A DNA stretch of 64,000 nt from Prevotella sp. (GTDB lineage Bacteria > Bacteroidota > Bacteroidia > Bacteroidales > Bacteroidaceae): the NCBI GenBank assembly GCA_016291005.1, contig JAEEVT010000003.1, positions 1 through 64,000 on the forward strand, read 5' to 3'. Shown piece after piece: positions 56,867 through 64,000 of this stretch (its first letter is position 1; the number at the start of each line of letters is the position of its first letter). The notes beneath the pieces were generated by a model. The model was not told the origin of the DNA and did no database searches. It was given only the letters and a program-made list of their open reading frames with translations. The position numbers were made by a program, and so were the translations under genes.

Positions 56867-57472
56867 CTACAACTGTCCAGACTCAACCATTAGCACGACA
56901 CGCTCAGTAAGGCGGTCAACACCCTCGGCGTCATACTCTTTTTTCAGCGACGCACCGAAAGCCCAGGCAAACGCCTGATAGAAACCAGCCCGAACAGGAC
57001 CGAGAAAGGCCTGAATGAGTTCATAGCTTGACGAATTGCTCTCACGATAAATAAGTTTGATAAGCAGCTTGCCCTGCGAATAAGTCAGCTTCTTCATGCG
57101 TGGTTTATACTCCTTCATGATGCTTTGTTCCACCCTTTTCATGTGAGCCTCTTTCGACTTCTTGTCGGGCAGTGTTTCAAGATATTCCGCCGTCTCCATC
57201 ATTATCATGTTGGCCTCCTTGGCTATGGGCAACACTTTCTTGACGTTGTTGACCAGCCGCATATAGGCACGAGCCTGTTTCTTACTGCTGAACGATATGG
57301 GTGGATAGACATAGACATTATTCATCTCCATATACTGGATGCTGTCACCTCCTTCAAAGACCTTGCCTACCCTCACCGTAGGCACAAAGCTTGGGCTGTC
57401 CATATCGACCTTTTCCTGTTGGGCCGACATGGATGCTGGCAGCAGCAGTAACAGCAGCAGTATTTTCCTCAT
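56867..57472 (-). CDS. DUF4294-like protein
   Basis: 201 aa; GDSIQYMEMNNVYVYPPISFSSKKQARAYMRLVNNVKKVLPIAKEA...LIKLIYRESNSSSYELIQAFLGPVRAGFYQAFAWAFGASLK. Confidence 0.8.
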   Translation of the reverse strand: MRKILLLLLLLPASMSAQQEKVDMDSPSFVPTVRVGKVFEGGDSIQYMEMNNVYVYPPISFSSKKQARAYMRLVNNVKKVLPIAKEANMIMMETAEYLETLPDKKSKEAHMKRVEQSIMKEYKPRMKKLTYSQGKLLIKLIYRESNSSSYELIQAFLGPVRAGFYQAFAWAFGASLKKEYDAEGVDRLTERVVLMVESGQL

Positions 57473-57474
57473 CT

Positions 57475-58509
57475 TTATTCAGAATATATCAGCTGCACCA
57501 AAGTCTGACCCACAGCCTTCAGTGTATTCTTATCCAGGTGCATCATGTCGTCGTAAACCGTATGCCACGTCGGACCGAACGAGCTCTGTGGACAATCCGG
57601 GTAATGGCTGATGATGTCGATACAAGGAATGCCTGCAACCTCGTTTACGGGGACATGATCGTCGGTGACATAGCCCATTCCCTTGTTGACAAAAACGCTG
57701 CCATAACCTAAGGCGCTGGCTGCCTGCCAGACTTTGCCAACCACCTTCTGCGCATACTGCAGCGAGTAACCCTCATAGTAGAATTTGGCGCCCTGACCAC
57801 CCACCATGTCGAGCAATATGGCATAGCTATAGGAAGGAGCAGTTGATGAGCGGTGAGCGGCCCAATACCTAGAGCCCAATGCCCACGAATCAGCATCTGA
57901 CTCGTTTGCCCATTGCGGCACGCCCCAGTCCTCAGCATCGAAACAAATGAAGTCGACCGTCACCCGCGCCGAGTCGTTCTGCTGTAATTGGCGTGCCAAT
58001 TCCAGCATCACCGCCACGCCAGAAGCACCGTCGTTTGCCGCCATGACGGGTTTACGCCAATTGGCCGAATCGGGGTCGTTATCAGCCCATGGACGACTGT
58101 CCCAATGGGCACAGACAAGGATGCGGGGCTTCTGGGACGAACTGCCGGAAGCAGACTCTGACGACGATGGTTCAACCGTCGCAGAATCTCCTGGCACTGG
58201 GGCATAGGCATAAATATTAGTACTGCGCAGTATGGTGCCGTCATAGCCTTTCAGGTCGGCCTTTTGCATTTCAACCTGACAGCCGTATTGTCTAAACTTC
58301 TGTTCTATCCAAAGCGCACAGCGTTCATGAGCTTCGCTGTTCATAGTACGCGGGCCGAAGTTGCATTGTGCAGCGCAAAAAGCGTATGCCGAATCAGCAT
58401 CAAAATCAACTGCTACCACCGTCTGCTTACTTTGCTGACTCTTCTTTGTTGTGCTGCAGCCGAAAAGGACAAAAGCCACTAAAAGAAAAGAAATGTATTT
58501 CATCTTCAT
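57475..58509 (-). CDS. M28-family peptidase / glutaminyl-peptide cyclotransferase-like lipoprotein
   Basis: Start chosen at MKMKYISFLLVAFVLFGCSTTKKS; ILVCAHWDSRPWADNDPDS, AANDGASGVAVMLELAR, VDFICFDAEDWG, DDHVPVNEVAGIPCIDII. Confidence 0.92.
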   Translation of the reverse strand: MKMKYISFLLVAFVLFGCSTTKKSQQSKQTVVAVDFDADSAYAFCAAQCNFGPRTMNSEAHERCALWIEQKFRQYGCQVEMQKADLKGYDGTILRSTNIYAYAPVPGDSATVEPSSSESASGSSSQKPRILVCAHWDSRPWADNDPDSANWRKPVMAANDGASGVAVMLELARQLQQNDSARVTVDFICFDAEDWGVPQWANESDADSWALGSRYWAAHRSSTAPSYSYAILLDMVGGQGAKFYYEGYSLQYAQKVVGKVWQAASALGYGSVFVNKGMGYVTDDHVPVNEVAGIPCIDIISHYPDCPQSSFGPTWHTVYDDMMHLDKNTLKAVGQTLVQLIYSE

Positions 58510-58529
58510 CTGTTTTACCGTCTTACCAT

Positions 58530-60302
58530 TTATACTCTGACCTTCTGCACCTGTCCCATGACGCGGAGGAAGTTGCCGCCCCATATTTTCTGGATGTCCC
58601 GCTCACTATACCCTCGTGCCATGAGCTGGCGGGTAAAGTTCAACATTTCCGACGAGCTGGCCAGTCCACGGATGCCGCCATCACCGTCAAAATCGGTACC
58701 GATGCCTACATGGTCGATGCCCATCACCTGTATAGCATGTTCCAGGTGGCGCAAGGCATCAAGTACGGTGGCCTCACCGTCCTGAACCAGGAAGCCATTA
58801 TATATCGTCACCTGCATGACACCGCCTTTTGCAGCCAAAGCACGCATCTGGTCGTCCGTCAAATTACGGGGATGGTTGCACAACGCCCTGCAACTGCTAT
58901 GACTACAGACGATAGGCTGCTGACTGATGTCCAGTGCATCGTAGAAACTCTTCTCCGAGGCATGACTCAGGTCGACCATGACGCCGAGGCGGTTCATCTC
59001 ACGAATGACTTGTTTTCCAAACTGACTGACACCATTATGCGTATTACACCCACGGGCCGAGTCACAAATATCGTTGTCGCCATTGTGACAGAGAGTCATA
59101 TAGACGATACCTCGCTGGGCAAAATGGTTCAGGTTCTGCAACTGGCCATTCAGCGCCAGTCCGTTTTCAATACCGAGCATAATGCTCTTGCGTCCTTGAC
59201 GCTTGTCGGCATAGAGGTCTGCAGGCGTACGGGCTATGCTGAGGTAGTTTCTATTTTTCTCGACGAGTGCTTCTATCTTGTCGAAAATCAAATCGGCATA
59301 TTCCACGGGACCAGCCACATCGAAGTCGACCTTCGACGAGAACGTCTCGCCAATCTTCGGCTGTGGCAAATAGGCCACCATGATGGTTGCATCCTGCCGA
59401 CCTTCTGTCATCTTATGCAGGTCAACCAATATGCGTGAGTCACGACTGCCAAAGTTTACGCCCTGGGGGAAGAACATAGGGGTATCACAATGCGTGTCAA
59501 GTGTCAGAACGCGACGATGCAACCCACATACTTCATGATAATGAGCAGCCTGTCGAACAAGCCACGAGAAGAGTGGCGCACCCTCATCTTCTGACATACA
59601 TTCGGGGTGCCATTGGACGCCAAGAATGCTCTTAAACTCCCTGCTCTCTATCGCCTCGATGATACCATCCGAGGACTTCGCAACAACCCGAAAACGGGGA
59701 CCAGAATCTGCAACTGCTTGATGATGAAAAGAATTTACAAACAACTGACCGTCTGAGAGCTGGTCTTGATAGATATTATATAGGGTAGAATCCTGGTCTA
59801 TCATCACGGAATGAGTGGGCTCACTACGGTCTGCATCTTGCGAGTGACGCACCTTTGCAATATCGCTGATGTCTTGGTTGACCTTACCTCCCAAAGCCAT
59901 CACCAAGGTCTGAATGCCCCGGCAAATGCCCAGCATGGGAATCTGACGGTTATAGGCCAGCTGTGTGACAAGCAGTTCCGGAAGGTCACGCTCGCTGTTA
60001 ATGCCTCCCAAACGAGGCGAGGGCTCTTCACCAGCATACAAAGGGTTAAAGTCAGCACCACCACTCAGGAGCAGACCATCCAGACGTTCCAATGTATTGA
60101 TCAGGACATCCGTATCTGCAACGGGAGGAATGATTACCGGCACACCTCCGGCACGCACGACAGACTTGTAATAGCCTTCGGCCAGTTGACACGACTGTTC
60201 ACTATAGTTACCTGTAATGCCTATTACAGGTTTCTTGCTGGCTTCCGGGAATGAGGCATAGGCCTCCGCAAGACGAGACTGCCAAGAGAAGCGGTTTTTC
60301 AT
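58530..60302 (-). CDS. Fusion of gamma-glutamyl-hydrolase-like class I GATase domain (C26) and membrane dipeptidase (M19)
   Basis: 590 aa; N-terminal LDGLLLSGGADFNP, MLGICRGIQTLVMALGG, VNSFHHQAV, LGVQWHPE; C-terminal LTLDTHCDTP, VMVDLSHASEKSFYDALDISQQPIVCSHSSCRALCNHPRNLTDDQMRALAAKGGVMQV, HVGIGTDFDGDGG. Confidence 0.93.
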   Translation of the reverse strand: MKNRFSWQSRLAEAYASFPEASKKPVIGITGNYSEQSCQLAEGYYKSVVRAGGVPVIIPPVADTDVLINTLERLDGLLLSGGADFNPLYAGEEPSPRLGGINSERDLPELLVTQLAYNRQIPMLGICRGIQTLVMALGGKVNQDISDIAKVRHSQDADRSEPTHSVMIDQDSTLYNIYQDQLSDGQLFVNSFHHQAVADSGPRFRVVAKSSDGIIEAIESREFKSILGVQWHPECMSEDEGAPLFSWLVRQAAHYHEVCGLHRRVLTLDTHCDTPMFFPQGVNFGSRDSRILVDLHKMTEGRQDATIMVAYLPQPKIGETFSSKVDFDVAGPVEYADLIFDKIEALVEKNRNYLSIARTPADLYADKRQGRKSIMLGIENGLALNGQLQNLNHFAQRGIVYMTLCHNGDNDICDSARGCNTHNGVSQFGKQVIREMNRLGVMVDLSHASEKSFYDALDISQQPIVCSHSSCRALCNHPRNLTDDQMRALAAKGGVMQVTIYNGFLVQDGEATVLDALRHLEHAIQVMGIDHVGIGTDFDGDGGIRGLASSSEMLNFTRQLMARGYSERDIQKIWGGNFLRVMGQVQKVRV

Positions 60303-60305
60303 ATT

Positions 60306-60770
60306 TTATTCATCAATAGTTACTGGTATCTCACGCTTGATACTCTGCTCCAGAGATATCAAAGTCTCCGTAGCCACCACGCCGGGGATGTCCTGCAAGC
60401 GGCCATTCAGAAGGTGCATCAGCTGTTCATTATCACGGGCATAAAGCTTCACCAGCATGGTGTAGGGTCCCGTAGTGAAGTGGCATTCTACAACTTCAGG
60501 TATCTTTTGCAGACACTCCACAACATCCTTGTACATAGAGCCACGCTCCAGCGTGATGCCGACATAAGTACAGGTGGAATATCCCAGGCTCTTAGGATTG
60601 ACGTCAAAACCACTGCCCATGATGACGTCACCCTCTATCAGGTGCTGCACTCGCTGGTGGATGGCAGCGCGTGAGACATTACATTCGGTGGCAACATCCT
60701 TAAAAGGAATGCGTGCATTCTTGGACAGAATGCTGAGGATTTTTTTGTCTAAGTTGTCTATTTTATCCAT
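60306..60770 (-). CDS. Lrp/AsnC-family transcriptional regulator
   Basis: 154 aa; LDKKILSILSKNARIPFKDVATECNVSRAAIHQRVQHLIEGDVI plus RAM domain. Confidence 0.96.
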   Translation of the reverse strand: MDKIDNLDKKILSILSKNARIPFKDVATECNVSRAAIHQRVQHLIEGDVIMGSGFDVNPKSLGYSTCTYVGITLERGSMYKDVVECLQKIPEVVECHFTTGPYTMLVKLYARDNEQLMHLLNGRLQDIPGVVATETLISLEQSIKREIPVTIDE

Positions 60771-60815
60771 TGCTTATTGTTTGATTATGGAGTTACTATG
60801 TTACAAAAAGTAAGC

Positions 60816-60823
60816 AAAAGTAC
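60816..60823 (-). promoter_or_regulatory. Bacteroidota -7 element (TACTTTTG)
   Basis: CAAAAGTA on + strand upstream of the Lrp-family gene. Confidence 0.5.
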
Positions 60824-60899
60824 GCATTATTATTGAATTATGCAACATTTTCCCCACAAAAAACGCGCAAAGGATGCTTTTTTAGTGACTTTTATCCAT

Positions 60900-61526
60900 T
60901 TAGCGTTTACGAATGAGTGTCAAACCGTCGCGCAAAGGGAGTATGACACGCTCTACCCTATCGTCACGCCGAACATAGTCGTTGAAGGTCTCAATGCCTT
61001 GAGTCTGGGCATCGCGGCTATAGGCGACATCAACCACATGTCCATCCCACAACGTGTTGTCAGCCAAAATAAAGCCTCCTGGTCTGAGCACGGTGAGCAC
61101 CATTTCATAGACTTCGCGGTAGGTACGCTTGTCGCCGTCCATAAATGCCATATCAAAGGTGACGCCGAGCTTAGGAGCCTCAGTCACGGCATCGCCAATT
61201 AGAAACCGTATCTTGTCGGCAACGGGCGACTGCTCTATCCAAGGGCGGGTGAAATCTTCTTGTTCGTCATTGATTTCAAAAGTGTACACCATGCCACCCT
61301 CTTCCAGACCTTCGGCCATGCAAATGGCAGAATAACCACTGAACGTTCCTATTTCCAGGATGTTTTTCGGTCTAATCATGTGTACCAGCATCCGCAACAG
61401 CCGTCCTTGCAAATGGCCGGAAGCCATTCGCCCATGCAACATGTGGATGTTGGTAGCCCGCCAGAGTCTGTACAAATACTCCGGCTCTGGGTCTATATGA
61501 CGCTCTATGTACTCCTCAATCGTCAC
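60900..61526 (-). CDS. Class I SAM-dependent O-methyltransferase
   Basis: 208 aa; KNILEIGTFSGYSAICMAEGLEEGGMVYTFEIN, FDMAFMDGDKRTYREVYEMVLTVLRPGGFILADNTLWDG. Confidence 0.94.
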   Translation of the reverse strand: MTIEEYIERHIDPEPEYLYRLWRATNIHMLHGRMASGHLQGRLLRMLVHMIRPKNILEIGTFSGYSAICMAEGLEEGGMVYTFEINDEQEDFTRPWIEQSPVADKIRFLIGDAVTEAPKLGVTFDMAFMDGDKRTYREVYEMVLTVLRPGGFILADNTLWDGHVVDVAYSRDAQTQGIETFNDYVRRDDRVERVILPLRDGLTLIRKR

Positions 61527-61566
61527 CGCTTCCCATCATTCCTTCATTTCTACATTTACATTTCTT

Positions 61567-62007
61567 TCATTCCTTATTTCTTTCATTTCTCATTTGAGAC
61601 AACGCCTCTATTGCCAATCGGTAAGAGTCCAGCCCAAAGCCACAAATGACTCCCTTGCAAGCGGCCGAGATAAAGGAATGATGGCGGAACTCCTCGCGCT
61701 GGTGGACGTTGGAGATATGCACCTCGATAACGGGGCACTTCAACGAACGGATACAGTCGTGAAGAGCCACAGAAGTGTGGGTATAGGCACCTGCATTGAG
61801 TACCACGCCGTCAAAGCTAAAGCCCACCTCCTGCAACTTATTGATCAGTTCTCCCTCAACGTTGCTCTGGTAGTAGGCTATCTCCACGTCAGGATAGTGT
61901 GACTGCAACTGGGGGAGATACTGCTCGAACGACGAACTGCCATAAATACCCGGTTCACGGACGCCCAACAGGTTTAAATTCGGTCCATTAATGATTTGGA
62001 TTTTCAT
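61567..62007 (-). CDS. aroQ: 3-dehydroquinate dehydratase, type II
   Basis: 146 aa; IQIINGPNLNLLGVREPGIYG, VLNAGAYTHTSVALHDCI, VIEVHISNVHQREEFRHHSFIS. Confidence 0.97.
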   Translation of the reverse strand: MKIQIINGPNLNLLGVREPGIYGSSSFEQYLPQLQSHYPDVEIAYYQSNVEGELINKLQEVGFSFDGVVLNAGAYTHTSVALHDCIRSLKCPVIEVHISNVHQREEFRHHSFISAACKGVICGFGLDSYRLAIEALSQMRNERNKE

Positions 62008-62024
62008 ATTTCATTTTATTTTAT

Positions 62025-62046
62025 TACCTTTGCATCGGCAAAGGTA
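62025..62046. promoter_or_regulatory. Palindromic pair of opposing -7 elements
   Basis: TACCTTTGC-ATCG-GCAAAGGTA between aroQ (-) and the recombinase gene (+). Confidence 0.65.
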
Positions 62047-62130
62047 CAAATAAGCAAGCGAATAACCAAATTTATTTGGCTTTTTCCTGACGTAAGTGCC
62101 TTCTATAAAAGAAAAAGGTCAAATCATAAA

Positions 62131-63048
62131 ATGGAAACGAACAAGCATACACCCACTAACATCGTCAGGGCCTACAGCCGTTATCTGAAGTTGCAACGGG
62201 GCTATTCCAAGAATACCCTCGATGCCTACGAGCGCGACTTGCTGAAACTGCTCAACTACTTAGAGCAGGAAGATAAGCACGTTTTGGACGTCGAACTGTC
62301 CGACCTCCAACAGTTCGCGGCATCGCTACACGACATTGGCATCCATCCACGCTCACAATGCCGCATACTCAGCGGTGTACGTTCATTCTTCCGTTTCCTG
62401 CAATTAGACGGCTACCGTGAAGACGACCCGACAGAGCTATTGGAATCACCCGTCCTGGGCGAGCACCTGCCAGAAGTGCTCTCGGCCCAGGAGGTAGACC
62501 TGTTGGAGAACAGCATTGACCTCTCAAAATGGGAGGGTCAGCGCAACAAGGCTATCATCGAAGTGCTCTTTTCCTGCGGACTACGCGTCAGCGAACTGGT
62601 ACAGCTGAAACTCAGCAACCTCTATCTTGACGAACAGTACGTCCGCGTCTTCGGAAAGGGTTCCAAGGAGCGTCTCATCCCCATCTCGTCAAAAGCCATC
62701 AAAGAGTTGGACTACTGGTTTATGGACCGTAACCTCATGACCATCAAGCCTGGCGAGGAAGACTATGTCTTCCTAAACCGTCGTGGCAGCCACCTTACGC
62801 GTACCATGATACTAATCATGATTAAGCAGCAGGCCAAAGAAGCCGGGATTCAGAAGACCATCTCCCCCCACACCCTGCGACACTCCTTTGCCACATCACT
62901 TCTTGAAGGTGGTGCAGACCTTAGGGCCATCCAGGCCATGCTGGGCCATGAATCCATAGGCACGACAGAAATTTACACCCACATCGACATGAGTACCCTG
63001 CGCCAGCAGATTCTCGAACACCACCCCCGTAACATGAAAAAGCGGTAA
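62131..63048 (+). CDS. xerD: Site-specific tyrosine recombinase, XerD-like
   Basis: Start chosen at METNKHTPTNIVRAYSRYLKLQRGYSKNTLDAYERDL; LFSCGLRVSELVQLKLSNL, GKGSKERLIPI, SPHTLRHSFATSLLEGGADLRAIQAMLGHESIGTTEIYTHI. Confidence 0.94.
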   Translation: METNKHTPTNIVRAYSRYLKLQRGYSKNTLDAYERDLLKLLNYLEQEDKHVLDVELSDLQQFAASLHDIGIHPRSQCRILSGVRSFFRFLQLDGYREDDPTELLESPVLGEHLPEVLSAQEVDLLENSIDLSKWEGQRNKAIIEVLFSCGLRVSELVQLKLSNLYLDEQYVRVFGKGSKERLIPISSKAIKELDYWFMDRNLMTIKPGEEDYVFLNRRGSHLTRTMILIMIKQQAKEAGIQKTISPHTLRHSFATSLLEGGADLRAIQAMLGHESIGTTEIYTHIDMSTLRQQILEHHPRNMKKR

Positions 63049-63124
63049 GCATAGCATCACAACTAAAATATGCTGCCATCAGTGGAAAATTGTCCATTTC
63101 CCATTGTTTATTGGATTTTTTTTG

Positions 63125-63132
63125 TACCTTTG
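63125..63132 (+). promoter_or_regulatory. Bacteroidota -7 element (TACCTTTG)
   Basis: TACCTTTG upstream of the 63161 ATG. Confidence 0.55.
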
Positions 63133-63160
63133 TATCCCATAAGAACATAATAAACGAAAA

Positions 63161-64000
63161 ATGAACAAGGCAATGATTGCTTTCGTCCTGTGCTGCTGCA
63201 TGATTTCGTGCACCAAGGACGAAGCCCCGAACAATGAGTGCGACATCGAGAGTGCCTGGGTGGAAGGCTCGGAACTGGAGAAGATTTTCTACGATACGGC
63301 AGAGATGCGCAAAGAGAACATCAGCTCGAAAGAGACGAGTATCACGTTTGTCGTGCGCTCAATGGCAATGGTGCCAACGGAGATTCCAGTATACTTCAAG
63401 ATTACCTCCAAAGCCACCATCGAACCGGCAAGCGGCTCGCCGCAGGATTTTACGAAAGGGTCTGTCACCTACACCGTCACCTCTGAGGACGGACAATGGA
63501 AGCGTACCTACAAAGTCGCATTTACGGAGCCCATGCTGCCCAAGAGCAGGCACTCGTTCGAGTATGCAGACACGGCGGGAGGCGGTATTTTCATCAAGAA
63601 CTGGTATCATCAGTTTTATGAGATTGACGAGTACGGCGAGACCCAGAGACTCTGGGCGTCGGGCAATCCCGGCTTCGCCTTGACATTGTTTTCCGGAGCT
63701 GGGCCCGAAGAGTTCCCAACCTATATGTCTGATGCAGGGTTTGAGGGTAATTGCGTACGCTTAGAGACGATGTCCACAGGAGAACTTGGTAAGAGCATGG
63801 GCAAGCCCATCGCTGCAGGCAACCTCTTCCTGGGCAAGTTTAACGTAGACATGTCTGCGATAGACCCGCTGAAAGCTACGGAGTTTGGCGTGCGGTGGGA
63901 CAGGGAACCAGTGCGCATCACAGGCTATTACAAATACAAGCCAGGAAAGGACTTCACTAACGCTGAGATGGTCATCGATCCCAACCGTACCGACGAAGCC
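63161..64000 (+). CDS. Lipoprotein with PCMD-like (putative carbohydrate metabolism) domain, truncated by window end
   Basis: Open frame from ATG 63161 to the window edge (280 codons, no stop), absent from the ORF track: MNKAMIAFVLCCCMISCTKDEAPNNECDIESAWVEG...FGVRWDREPVRITGYYKYKPGKDF; lipobox MISC. Confidence 0.8.
   Translation, partial: MNKAMIAFVLCCCMISCTKDEAPNNECDIESAWVEGSELEKIFYDTAEMRKENISSKETSITFVVRSMAMVPTEIPVYFKITSKATIEPASGSPQDFTKGSVTYTVTSEDGQWKRTYKVAFTEPMLPKSRHSFEYADTAGGGIFIKNWYHQFYEIDEYGETQRLWASGNPGFALTLFSGAGPEEFPTYMSDAGFEGNCVRLETMSTGELGKSMGKPIAAGNLFLGKFNVDMSAIDPLKATEFGVRWDREPVRITGYYKYKPGKDFTNAEMVIDPNRTDEA

Noticed and set aside
62131-63048. Integrase of a mobile element
   Set aside because: Sequence looks like housekeeping XerD, with no att-like repeats, transposase or cargo genes next to it.

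Overview
The window looks like a Bacteroidota chromosome, probably Prevotella-like. The evidence is TAnnTTTG-type -7 boxes, linked type IX secretion (T9SS) genes porU/porV, and a dense run of large secreted modular proteins. Housekeeping genes I recognise: ispF, porV, porU, a FAH-family hydrolase, rpoN, a PAP2-like membrane protein, purE, ispG, a GNAT acetyltransferase, an RluA-type pseudouridine synthase, an OmpA-family protein, tRNA-Leu(CAA), a mannose-1-P guanylyltransferase, a GT4 glycosyltransferase, an M28 peptidase, a C26-M19 fusion hydrolase, an Lrp/AsnC regulator, an O-methyltransferase, aroQ and a XerD-like recombinase. The accessory core (about 12.9-51.7 kb) encodes giant secreted proteins with starch-binding-like, cohesin-like, dockerin-like, beta-helix and FIVAR-like modules. 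Six of them end in a shared C-terminal motif resembling a short T9SS sorting tail. Strongest points for follow-up: (1) an ORF-less region at about 31.9-32.5 kb with three hairpins that keep a CCCYC loop while the stem covaries, plus seven copies of a GTGTAGGCA-type inverted repeat; (2) degenerate 7-bp and 8-bp tandem arrays at many gene junctions, some supplying start codons, stop codons or coding sequence, including a (GAAATGA)n tract in the porV signal peptide that could phase-vary T9SS; (3) a possible T9SS-exported cohesin/dockerin starch-binding assembly; (4) palindromic GC-rich elements inserted in frame in an rluA-family gene. All calls come from reading the sequence; no database search was run.
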